From a bacterium (GTDB taxonomy: Bacteria; Gemmatimonadota; Gemmatimonadetes; Gemmatimonadales; Gemmatimonadaceae): 21,753 nt of DNA. Positions 7,970 to 14,299 of this stretch are shown here, one piece after another. The stretch lies in NCBI GenBank assembly GCA_021802745.1, contig JAJZRK010000022.1, positions 1 to 21,753 of the forward strand, written 5' to 3'. A program made the translations under genes and the position numbers. How positions within the stretch are numbered: the stretch's first letter is position 1; each line of letters begins with the position of its first letter. A model generated the notes under the pieces. It made no database searches, had not been told where the DNA came from, and saw nothing but the letters and a program-made list of their open reading frames with translations.

Positions 7970-8485
7970 CTATCGGCGCGGCGCGGCGAGCCCCGCTTCG
8001 ATGGCCAGCCGAACGCGCTCGCGCTGGCGGTCGCTGCCGCCGACGAGCACGGCAATCAGGTTGTTCTGCACGAGAAACATCGGCGGTTCCGCAAAGGGGT
8101 TCTGCTGTCCCTTGGGAATGGCCGTGAGCGTGTCCATGGTCGCGCTGACCTTCTTGCGCGCCACGCTGTCGGCGAAGATCCAGGCCAGGAGGTGCGCCTT
8201 GCCGACGCGCAGTCCGACGGGCGTCACGGGCAGGCGGGGATGCGTGGGGAGGGAGTCGTCGGCACGCGGCGCGAGACCGGCGTTGACGAGGCGCCGCGTG
8301 AGCTGCACCTCGTCCCACCGTCCTGTTGACACAGTGCGCGGTGCCGAGCGCAGCTGCTGCGTCACGGCCGCGACCTCGCGCTGCGCCTTTGCGGCGCGTG
8401 CGATGCGCGGGTCGTCGCCGCAGGCGGCGATCAGGAGCAGCGCTCCCAGCGCACTGGCACGGTTCGCAATCGAGGCACGCGGCAT
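7970..8485 (-). CDS. Predicted lipoprotein of unknown function
   Basis: A 171-residue protein whose N-terminus is a lipoprotein signal: MPRASIANR, a hydrophobic run, then the lipobox IAAC with C22 as the acylation site. The next residues are GDD; an aspartate near +2 would matter for inner-membrane retention in enterobacteria, but that rule may not apply here. After about 60 polar, arginine-rich residues comes a compact part (PVGLRVGKAHLLAWIFAD ... NPFAEPPMFLVQNNLIAVLVGG ... RQRERVRLAIEAGL) that I do not recognise. The start at 8485 is set by the lipobox distance; an earlier in-frame ATG (8554) would place 23 extra residues before the signal and lies inside hslR. It is divergent from hslR with only ten bases between the start codons. 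Confidence 0.75.
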   Translation of the reverse strand: MPRASIANRASALGALLLIAACGDDPRIARAAKAQREVAAVTQQLRSAPRTVSTGRWDEVQLTRRLVNAGLAPRADDSLPTHPRLPVTPVGLRVGKAHLLAWIFADSVARKKVSATMDTLTAIPKGQQNPFAEPPMFLVQNNLIAVLVGGSDRQRERVRLAIEAGLAAPRR

Positions 8486-8498
8486 ATTTTGAAATATG
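8483..8498. promoter_or_regulatory. Palindromic start-start junction, candidate bidirectional leaderless promoter
   Basis: CATATTTTGAAATATG consists of two perfect 7-bp arms around TG. The last three bases are the hslR ATG and the first three are the reverse complement of the lipoprotein ATG. Reading towards hslR, TATTTT ends five bases before ATG. Reading the other way, TATTTC ends five bases before ATG. That is where a -10 box sits for a transcript starting on the A of ATG. No ribosome site is possible in the ten-base gap. Confidence 0.5.
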
Positions 8499-8912
8499 GC
8501 ACAGAAGCACAGCGACGACAGCGAGGAGCGCGACGGGCACGTCCGCCTCGACAAGTGGCTCTGGGCGGCGCGCTTCTACAAGACGCGCGGCCTCGCCGTC
8601 GAGGCGATTGAGGGGGGCAAGGTGCTGTACGGCGGCGAACGCACCAAGCCATCGCACGTGGTGCGCACCGGCGACGAGCTGCGCCTGCGCCTCGGACCGT
8701 ACGAGCACGTCATCCACGTCCGTGCGCTCAGCGCGCGTCGCGGGCCGGCCCGGCAGGCGCAGTTGATGTACGAGGAGACCTCCGAATCGGTGGCCGCGCG
8801 CGCCAGGCTTGCCGAACAGTTCAAGGCGGCCAGCGCGTTCAACCCGCAGGCGGACTGGTCGGACTCGAAGAAGGACCGCCGCGACCTTCGCCGCATGCGG
8901 GGGAAGGACTGA
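8496..8912 (+). CDS. hslR: Heat-shock protein 15 (Hsp15), S4-domain protein binding stalled 50S subunits
   Basis: A 138-residue RNA-binding protein close to E. coli HslR in length and sequence. The S4 domain spans about 16-75, with the family signature VRLDKWLWAARFYKTR at 16-31 and IEGGKVLYGGERTKPSHVV after it. The C-terminal part keeps LMYEETSESVAARARLAEQ and the basic end KKDRRDLRRMRG typical of Hsp15. In E. coli the protein binds free 50S subunits that still carry a peptidyl-tRNA and returns them to use. The ATG at 8496 gives the family length; there is no ribosome site, but TATTTT lies five bases before the start, suggesting a leaderless message. It is divergent from a lipoprotein gene and followed by a small membrane-protein gene. 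Confidence 0.94.
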   Translation: MAQKHSDDSEERDGHVRLDKWLWAARFYKTRGLAVEAIEGGKVLYGGERTKPSHVVRTGDELRLRLGPYEHVIHVRALSARRGPARQAQLMYEETSESVAARARLAEQFKAASAFNPQADWSDSKKDRRDLRRMRGKD

Positions 8913-8965
8913 AGGGCGGACAGGAGTCCAGGCTCGGAACGGCCACGGCGAGGGACGGCCCCGCG

Positions 8966-8995
8966 TTGCGCGGAGGCAGCCGGGGTCACTACAAT
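8966..8995 (+). promoter_or_regulatory. Candidate promoter of the 52-residue membrane protein gene
   Basis: TTGCGC (8966-8971) and TACAAT (8990-8995) are spaced by 18 bases and would start transcription about 20 bases before ATG 9022. TACAAT stands out in this GC-rich sequence. The -35 overlaps a small five-base-stem hairpin (8961-8973). Confidence 0.45.
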
Positions 8996-9021
8996 TCGCG
9001 CACTGAACGGGAGCCGATCGA

Positions 9022-9180
9022 ATGACAGAACCGCAGCGCGTGAAGCCGTCGTCGCAGGGGTGGGGCGTGGCCGCCTTCATCATCATCCTCGCCATCGTGG
9101 CGAACACGATGGCGTACCGGATCCACAAGGCAACCTACCTGAAGCCGGATGCCCCGGCGGCGGCAACGGCCGAGCCCTAG
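9022..9180 (+). CDS. Small single-pass membrane protein (52 residues), unknown function
   Basis: A short open frame reading MTEPQRVKPSSQ, then a hydrophobic stretch GWGVAAFIIILAIVANTMAY (about 13-32), then RIHKATYLKPD and an alanine-rich polar end. One transmembrane helix with a basic flank on its C-terminal side (RIHK) is evident. GGGAG at 9009-9013 lies eight bases before the ATG, and a reasonable promoter is found just upstream, so I believe it is expressed. I do not recognise a family. It sits between hslR and the convergent infA, ahead of a shared terminator hairpin. Confidence 0.7.
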   Translation: MTEPQRVKPSSQGWGVAAFIIILAIVANTMAYRIHKATYLKPDAPAAATAEP

Positions 9181-9206
9181 GCTGAGCGTTGCCCCATGAA
9201 CGACAG

Positions 9207-9239
9207 ATGCGGCGGAGGCCACGAGGGCTTCCGCCGCAT
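9207..9239. terminator. Shared terminator hairpin between the small membrane gene and infA
   Basis: ATGCGGCGGAGGCC (9207-9220) pairs with 9226-9239 over a five-base loop, with one G-T type mismatch at the fifth stem position from the loop. It lies 26 bases after the plus-strand stop and 23 bases beyond the infA stop, so it is placed to serve both. No T tract on either strand. Confidence 0.7.
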
Positions 9240-9262
9240 TGCACGTGCCGGGTGTCCGCCGG

Positions 9263-9484
9263 TCAGGTCTTGTGCCGGAAGGTGATGCGGCCGCGGCTCA
9301 AGTCGTAGGGCGAGACTTCTACCGATACGCGGTCGCCCGCAAGGACACGGATGCGGTGCCGCCGCATCTTCCCGGCCATCGTCGCCAGCACGTCATGCCC
9401 GTTGGTGAGGTGCACGCGGAACGTGGCACTGGGAAGCACTTCGGTGACGGTGCCTTCGAGTTCGATCGCTTCTTCCTTCGCCAT
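9263..9484 (-). CDS. infA: Translation initiation factor IF-1
   Basis: A 73-residue protein with the whole IF-1 sequence pattern: [18 protein letters not shown], then [41 protein letters not shown] and the ending [10 protein letters not shown]. It is a single OB-fold (S1-like) domain of the normal family length. IF-1 binds the A site of the 30S subunit during initiation together with IF-2 and IF-3. The gene stands alone here, not in the usual ribosomal-protein cluster. ATG 9484 is the only sensible start; the ribosome site is weak (GGA). A possible -10 TAAATT lies at 9545-9550 on the same strand. Confidence 0.97.
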   Translation of the reverse strand: MAKEEAIELEGTVTEVLPSATFRVHLTNGHDVLATMAGKMRRHRIRVLAGDRVSVEVSPYDLSRGRITFRHKT

Positions 9485-9544
9485 AGATCCGTGTCGTCGT
9501 TTGGCGGCCTCGACTGCTGCGCCCCGGCCGCGGGGAAACAGTTC

Positions 9545-9550
9545 AATTTA
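9545..9550 (-). promoter_or_regulatory. Weak candidate -10 box for infA
   Basis: TAAATT on the minus strand, 60 bases before the infA ATG, in one of the few AT-rich spots of this intergenic region. No matching -35 box is seen, so the call is tentative. Confidence 0.25.
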
Positions 9551-9690
9551 GCCTGGTGAGGCGGAATACGACAGAGTGACAGCGAAAGCTGCCGCAGCGC
9601 GCAGAATAGGGGAGCATGTGCCTGAGTGGTCCCGGGCGGGTGCGCGATGCCGAGTGGCCGCATGAATGCGCCCGAGGACGCCGGGATGCT

Positions 9691-9761
9691 CCGTGGTGCG
9701 CTGTGGTAGTCTGTGGCACGCCGTGGTAGCTCTGTGCTTCTCCGTGATGGTCTGTCGTACG
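9691..9761 (+). repeat. Degenerate 10-bp tandem repeats (CYGTGGTNNN type)
   Basis: Seven consecutive near-decamers can be read: CCGTGGTGCG, CTGTGGTAGT, CTGTGGCACG, CCGTGGTAGCT (one base longer), CTGTGCTTCT, CCGTGATGGT and CTGTCGTACG. The period is held for about 70 bases while the sequence drifts. It lies about 45 bases before the M20 start codon. Confidence 0.55.
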
Positions 9762-9806
9762 CTGGCCACGCCTGTTACCGTCCAAGTTCCCTTCATCTAC
9801 CCCGCC

Positions 9807-11117
9807 ATGCGCCGACATCTCGCCCTCGCCCTCTTCGCCGCCGCGGCCGCCGCCCCGTCGCTCGCGGCCCAGACGCCCTCCGCCTACGAAGCCGAAATCA
9901 AGCGGCGCACCCAGGAGGTGCTCCCCCAGGTCGTGGCGTGGCGGCGAGACCTGCACGAGCACCCGGAACTCGGGAATCGCGAGACGCGGACGGCGGGGAT
10001 CATCGCGGCGCACCTGCGCTCGCTGGGCCTGGAAGTCCGCACGAACGTCGCGACCACGGGGGTTGTCGGCGTGCTGCGGGGCGGCAAGCCCGGCCCGTCC
10101 ATCGCGCTGCGCGCCGATATGGACGCGCTGCCGGTGACGGAGGAGGTGGACCTGCCCTTCCGGTCGCGCGTCCGCACCGAGTACAACGGGCAGCAGGTTG
10201 GGGTGATGCATGCCTGCGGCCACGACAACCACGTCGCCATGCTCCTTGGCGCCGCCACGGTGCTCGCGGGGATGAAGGACAAGCTGCCGGGCACGGTGAC
10301 GTTCCTGTTCCAGCCTGCGGAGGAAGGCGCGCCGGCGGGCGAGCGCGGCGGCGCCGCCGTGATGATCGAGGCGGGCGCGCTGGACAACCCGAAGGTCGAG
10401 GCCGTGTTCGGATTGCACGTCCGTCCCGGGCGGATTGGCGAGATCGGCTACCACGCGGGCGGGGCGATGGCGAGCAGCGATCTGCTCAACATCGTCATCA
10501 AGGGGCGCCAGACTCACGGCGCCGTGCCGTGGGGGGGCATTGACCCGATCGTCGTCTCGGCGCAGGTGATCAATGCGCTGCAGCCGATCGTGTCGCGGCA
10601 GATGAACCTCGCCCTCGCCCCCGCGGTGCTGACCATCGCGACGATCCACGGCGGCGTGCGCAATAACATCATCCCCGACAGCGTGGTGATGACGGGGACG
10701 CTACGCATGTTCGACCCGGACATGCAGAAGGACATCCACGCGCGCATCCGGCGCACCGCGACGGACGTCGCCGCGGCGTGGGGCGCCACGGCCAACGTCA
10801 CGATCACCACGGGGACGCCGGTGCTCGTCAACGACCCGGCGCTGACCACGCGGATGGTGCCGACGCTGGAGCACTACGCAATGCGGGCGTTCGCCGACAT
10901 TGCGTGGACGCCCTCGGAGGACTTTGCGCTGTACCGGCAGAAGGCGCCGATCATGTTCGTCTTCATGGGCGTCACGCCCGACAGCGTGAAGATCGAGGAC
11001 GCCGCGTCGAACCACAGCCCGCTCTTCTTCGCGGACGAGTCGGCGCTGCCGTACGGCGTGCAGGTGATGAGCGGACTCGCCATGGACTACCTCAGCGCGC
11101 CGCGAGCCCGTCCGTAG
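9807..11117 (+). CDS. Exported M20 metallo-amidohydrolase (hippurate / N-acyl-amino-acid hydrolase type)
   Basis: A 436-residue M20D-type enzyme that cleaves amide bonds of N-acyl or amino-acid conjugates with a two-metal centre. The signal peptide MRRHLALALFAAAAAAPSLAAQ places it in the periplasm. Family motifs: WRRDLHEHPELGNRE (45-59), ALRADMDALPV (100-110), MHACGHDNH (134-142, with C137 and H139 as likely ligands), FQPAEEG (168-174, E172/E173), GLHVRPG (202-208) and SNHSPLFF near the end. The start at 9807 is chosen for the signal peptide; an earlier in-frame ATG at 9666 would add 47 residues read from repeat DNA. The stop TAG is followed at once by the pnuC start, so it heads the five-gene run to 14243. 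The true substrate is unknown. Confidence 0.88.
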   Translation: MRRHLALALFAAAAAAPSLAAQTPSAYEAEIKRRTQEVLPQVVAWRRDLHEHPELGNRETRTAGIIAAHLRSLGLEVRTNVATTGVVGVLRGGKPGPSIALRADMDALPVTEEVDLPFRSRVRTEYNGQQVGVMHACGHDNHVAMLLGAATVLAGMKDKLPGTVTFLFQPAEEGAPAGERGGAAVMIEAGALDNPKVEAVFGLHVRPGRIGEIGYHAGGAMASSDLLNIVIKGRQTHGAVPWGGIDPIVVSAQVINALQPIVSRQMNLALAPAVLTIATIHGGVRNNIIPDSVVMTGTLRMFDPDMQKDIHARIRRTATDVAAAWGATANVTITTGTPVLVNDPALTTRMVPTLEHYAMRAFADIAWTPSEDFALYRQKAPIMFVFMGVTPDSVKIEDAASNHSPLFFADESALPYGVQVMSGLAMDYLSAPRARP

Positions 11118-11747
11118 GTGGCCGGACCCCTCGCCGAACTGGTCCAGCCCGTGGCCGACGCGCTGCGCGCCGCCAATCCGGTGGAGCTCATCGCCGTCGC
11201 CTTCGGGCTGGTGAGCGTCTACCTCTCGGCGCGCGAGCACATCGCGAACTGGCCGACGGCCATCGTGAACGTCGCGATCTTCTTCGTGCTGTTCTGGGAG
11301 GCGAAACTCTACGCCGACGCGGTGCTGCAGCTGGTCTACCTCGCGCTCTCCGTGTACGGCTGGTATGAGTGGCTGTACGGCGGCACGCAGCACTCGCGCC
11401 TGCAGGTGTCTCGCACGCCGCGCGCCCAGTGGCTGCTGCTGGCGACGCTCTTTCTCGTGGGCGGGCTGGGGCTCGGGGCGCTGCTCGACCGCTTCACCGA
11501 CTCGCCGGTGCCGTATTTCGACGCCCTGCTCACCAGCGCGAGCCTGGTGGCGCAATGGATGATGACGCGGAAGCTGCTTGAGAACTGGCTGCTGTGGATC
11601 GCCGCGGACCTCGTGTACGTGCCGCTGTTCATCCAGCGCGGACTCCCCTTCACGGCCCTGCAGTACGCCGTCTTCCTCGTGCTCGCGGTGATGGGCTGGC
11701 ACGGCTGGCGCAGGTCGCTGCTCGCGCAGGGCGCGCCCCGCCCATGA
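11118..11747 (+). CDS. pnuC: PnuC-family vitamin transporter (probable nicotinamide riboside uptake)
   Basis: A 209-residue inner-membrane protein with about seven hydrophobic helices, the PnuC size and layout. Diagnostic stretches are YGWYEWLYGG (WxxW motif), DALLTSASLVAQWMM, and KLLENWLLWIAADLVYVPLF with QRGLPFTALQYAVFL. The family carries nicotinamide riboside (PnuC), thiamine (PnuT) or riboflavin (PnuX) by facilitated diffusion, with trapping by a kinase. The gene for a NadR-type kinase overlaps its 3' end (ATGA), which favours nicotinamide riboside. The start is GTG, immediately after the amidohydrolase stop, and has no ribosome site of its own, so re-initiation is likely. Thiamine remains possible because sequence alone does not separate the subfamilies. 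Confidence 0.9.
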   Translation: MAGPLAELVQPVADALRAANPVELIAVAFGLVSVYLSAREHIANWPTAIVNVAIFFVLFWEAKLYADAVLQLVYLALSVYGWYEWLYGGTQHSRLQVSRTPRAQWLLLATLFLVGGLGLGALLDRFTDSPVPYFDALLTSASLVAQWMMTRKLLENWLLWIAADLVYVPLFIQRGLPFTALQYAVFLVLAVMGWHGWRRSLLAQGAPRP

Positions 11748-12280
11748 CGTGGCGTGTCGTGGTGACCGGCTCGGAGTGCACGGGGAAGACCACGCTGGCC
11801 CGCGCGCTCGCGGCGCAACTCGGCGCGCCGTGGGTTCCCGAGGCGGCGCGCGCCTATGCCGAGGCGCGCGACGGCGTGCTCACGGCGGCCGACGTGGAGC
11901 CCATTGCCCGCGCAACGCGCGAGGCGCTGCGCGCGGCCGCGGCCGCGGCGCCCGCGGTGCTCGTGGCGGACACGGACCTGGTGAGCACGCTTGTTTACGC
12001 GCGCGCCTACTACGGCGCGTGCCCGGCGTGGATCGAGGAGGCGTGCCGGCAGGATCTGGCGGCGCTCTACCTGCTGTGCGCGCCCGACGTGCCGTGGGTC
12101 GCCGACGGGGTGCGTGACCGTCCCTCGGACCACGACCGCCGCACCATGCACGATGCCTTCTCCTCGACGCTCCGCGCGTTGGGCGCCCGCGTGGCACTCG
12201 TCACCGGAACCGGCCCCGAACGTACGGCGCACGCGCTGGCCGCGGTCACGGCCGCCGCGCCGACTGGGAGCGCCCCATGA
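11744..12280 (+). CDS. NadR-like kinase (ribosylnicotinamide kinase domain only)
   Basis: A 178-residue P-loop kinase. Walker A GSECTGKTT is at 9-17. Further NadR kinase marks are PWVPEAARAYAE, VADTDLVSTLVYARAYYG and PDVPWVADGVRDRPSDHDRR, the last resembling the lid and nucleoside-binding segment of NadR. The DNA-binding and NMN adenylyltransferase domains of full NadR are absent, so at most it makes NMN from nicotinamide riboside and ATP and thereby traps the vitamin. It overlaps both pnuC upstream and the histidine kinase downstream by ATGA junctions. The C-terminal 25 residues are alanine-rich and non-descript. Another nucleoside or vitamin kinase activity cannot be excluded. Confidence 0.82.
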   Translation: MTWRVVVTGSECTGKTTLARALAAQLGAPWVPEAARAYAEARDGVLTAADVEPIARATREALRAAAAAAPAVLVADTDLVSTLVYARAYYGACPAWIEEACRQDLAALYLLCAPDVPWVADGVRDRPSDHDRRTMHDAFSSTLRALGARVALVTGTGPERTAHALAAVTAAAPTGSAP

Positions 12281-13578
12281 ACTCGAGCATCCTCGAACTC
12301 GATGCCGCCATCCTGCAGGCGGCCATTACCTCGCTGGCTGGCGGCTTGTGCTTCGCCCTCTACGTCCGGTACGAACGGCCGCATTTCGCGTGGTTCGGCA
12401 TCGCGTGGACGATGTACCTCGCGCGCCTCCTCGCGATTCTCGCGTTCATGGTGCAGCAGAATCCGCACTGGCTGTTCTGGCACCAGGTCTTCACGGGCGA
12501 GACGGCGCTTGCCCTGCTGTGGACGGCCATCGGTTTCAGCCGGGCGACGCCGTGGCGCAATCGCTATTGGCTGGCCGTCGCCTTCCCGCCGCTGTGGGCA
12601 TTCGTCGCGATCTACGAGATGGACAATTTCCTGCTCGCGGCGGGCCCGGCGGTACTGTTCCTCAGCATCGCGACGCTCGCCACCGGCGTGATGTTCCTGC
12701 GCTATCGCCTGAAGAACCCGTCGAGCGGCGCGTCCATGCTCGCCGTGACCTTCCTGCTCTGGGGCCTGCACCATCTCGATTATCCGATCCTTCGCGCGCG
12801 GGGCGTCTGGACGCCGTGGGGCTACTACCTCGACATCCTGTTCCTGCTCGGCGCGTGCGCCGGCATCCTGCTGCTCGTCAACCATGAACTTGCCGACGGA
12901 CTGCGCCTGCGCACCGCGGAACTCGAACACCTCCAGCGCCGCATGGTGCGCCAGCACGAGGAGGAGCGGCGCCGCCTCTCGCTCGCCCTGCATGACGAGA
13001 CGGCGCAGGTCTTTGCCGCCCTCAAGCTCGAGCTTGGCGCCATCGGCGAGCGCGTGGACGACCAGGTGCGCACGCGGGTGACGCACGCGGTGACGCTGGT
13101 GGACACCGGGCTGACGCAGATTCGCGACGTGACGCACGACCTGCGTCCGTCGCTGCTCGATGACCTCGGCCTGCTCCCGGCCCTCCGTTCGCTCGTCGGC
13201 GAGTTCTCGTCGCGGCGCGAGGCGCCGACCACCTTTGAGGCGCCGGAGACCCTGCCGGTGGTCAGCGATGAAACCGAGGTCGCGCTCTTCCGCGCGCTAC
13301 AGGAGAGCCTGTCGAACATCAGCCGGCATGCGGCGAATGCGCCGGTGCATGTGATCGCCGCCGCCGACGACCGCTGCGTGCGGCTCATCGTCTCGGACGT
13401 CGGGCCGGGCTTTGACGCCGGCACGCTTGATCAGCTCGAAGCGGCCGGACACCTGGGCCTCGCCGGCATGCGCGAACGCATCGCCGGCGTGGGCGGCGAC
13501 GTGCGCCTGGTGAGCGCCCCGCGGGCCGGCGTGTCCATTGCCATCGAGGTCCCGCTGGCCGAAGATTCCAGACAATGA
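12277..13578 (+). CDS. NarL-system sensor histidine kinase with seven-helix membrane sensor
   Basis: A 433-residue kinase of the HisKA_3 type. Residues 10-205 contain about seven hydrophobic segments with no sizeable soluble loop, so the signal is probably sensed in or at the membrane. After a charged linker (LRTAELEHLQRRMVRQHEEE) comes the phosphorylation helix RRRLSLALHDETAQVFAALK with H239, the H-D/E-xxxQ pattern of this family. The ATPase domain has ALQESLSNISRHA (N347), SDVGPGFD (373-380) and GHLGLAGMRERI (391-402). Start and stop both overlap neighbours by ATGA, coupling it to the NadR-like kinase and to the response regulator. The shared operon suggests a role in controlling, or responding to, the transport genes; the signal itself is unknown. 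Confidence 0.92.
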   Translation: MNSSILELDAAILQAAITSLAGGLCFALYVRYERPHFAWFGIAWTMYLARLLAILAFMVQQNPHWLFWHQVFTGETALALLWTAIGFSRATPWRNRYWLAVAFPPLWAFVAIYEMDNFLLAAGPAVLFLSIATLATGVMFLRYRLKNPSSGASMLAVTFLLWGLHHLDYPILRARGVWTPWGYYLDILFLLGACAGILLLVNHELADGLRLRTAELEHLQRRMVRQHEEERRRLSLALHDETAQVFAALKLELGAIGERVDDQVRTRVTHAVTLVDTGLTQIRDVTHDLRPSLLDDLGLLPALRSLVGEFSSRREAPTTFEAPETLPVVSDETEVALFRALQESLSNISRHAANAPVHVIAAADDRCVRLIVSDVGPGFDAGTLDQLEAAGHLGLAGMRERIAGVGGDVRLVSAPRAGVSIAIEVPLAEDSRQ

Positions 13579-14243
13579 CCACGCCCATTCGGCTCGTCCT
13601 CGTGGATGATCACGTCATCGTGCGCGAAGGGCTGCGCCACGTGCTGGAGGAGAGTCCCGACTTCGAGATCATCGGCGAGGGTGCCACGGCGGGCGCCGCC
13701 ATTGCGCTCGCCTCGGCACTCAAGCCCGACGTCCTGGTACTCGACATCTCCATGCCCGGCGGCTCCGGGCTGCATGCGGTGCCCGAGATCCTCGAGCGCG
13801 CACCGAACACGCGGGTGCTGATGCTCAGTGTGCACGACGACTCCGAGTACATTCTCGAAAGCGTTCGCGCGGGCGCGCACGGCTACTGCCGCAAGGATTC
13901 GGCGCCGGAGGAATTGCGCCACGCCATCAAGACCGTCTTCGCAGGAGACACGTACTTCTCGGCGCTCGTCGCCCAGCGCGTCGCGCAGGCCCTGCGCGAG
14001 GGCAAGTCGGCGAAGGACGTGGCGCCGGAGCCGCCGCCGGGCACCGAGGTGCTGTCGCCGCGCGAGCGTGAGGTGCTTCGGTGCATTGCACAGGGCCGCG
14101 CCAACAAGGAAATCGGCGCGCAGCTGGGCATCAGCACGCGCACGGTGGAGGCACACCGGCAGGCACTGATGAAAAAGCTGGGCATTCACACGGTTGCCGG
14201 TCTCACGCGATACTGCCTCGAGCACGGCATAGATATAGGGTAA
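13575..14243 (+). CDS. NarL/FixJ-family response regulator
   Basis: A 222-residue two-domain regulator, partner of the kinase before it (four-base ATGA overlap). The receiver domain (about 4-120) has the acidic pair D11/D12, phosphoacceptor D57 in VLVLDISMPGGSG, and the lysine in GYCRKDS. A proline-rich linker (PEPPPG) leads to the LuxR-type helix-turn-helix: LSPREREVLRCIAQGRANKEIGAQ, then STRTVEAHRQALMKKLGI. Family members dimerise on phosphorylation and bind DNA near sigma-70 promoters. The downstream TonB-dependent receptor gene starts 56 bases later behind an AT-rich patch (14230-14260), an obvious candidate target, although I see no clear binding site or well-spaced promoter there. Confidence 0.95.
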   Translation: MTTPIRLVLVDDHVIVREGLRHVLEESPDFEIIGEGATAGAAIALASALKPDVLVLDISMPGGSGLHAVPEILERAPNTRVLMLSVHDDSEYILESVRAGAHGYCRKDSAPEELRHAIKTVFAGDTYFSALVAQRVAQALREGKSAKDVAPEPPPGTEVLSPREREVLRCIAQGRANKEIGAQLGISTRTVEAHRQALMKKLGIHTVAGLTRYCLEHGIDIG

Positions 14244-14299
14244 TTTCTTACGTACAAGTGGCAATGGAGAGGAGACAAGGCTGTCCGTATTCTCCCTTC

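Larger units (their letters stand above)
9485..9806. other. 322-bp divergent intergenic region between infA and the M20 amidohydrolase
   Basis: This gap holds the infA leader, a patch of degenerate ten-base repeats (9691-9761) and the unknown promoter of the M20-pnuC operon. I looked for a thiamine-box or another recognisable riboswitch before the operon and found none. Open frames here are short and have no ribosome site. I see no gene. Confidence 0.6.

Noticed and set aside
7059..9128. 689-residue reading through the exported LolA-like gene
   Set aside because: The upstream part crosses the lipoprotein gene and hslR in other frames; the signal peptide at 7811 marks the true start.
9485..9806. 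Thiamine or NAD riboswitch before the M20-pnuC operon
   Set aside because: No thiamine-box core or other conserved aptamer sequence that I can recognise; a covariance-model search would be needed to be sure.
9543..10649. 368-residue minus-strand frame over the M20 gene and upstream repeats
   Set aside because: Antisense to M20 catalytic motifs and low-complexity in the repeat part.
14194..14243. Sigma-70 promoter for the TonB receptor inside the response-regulator end
   Set aside because: TTGCCG, TAGATA, TATAGG and TAATTT occur, but no -35/-10 pair has acceptable spacing.
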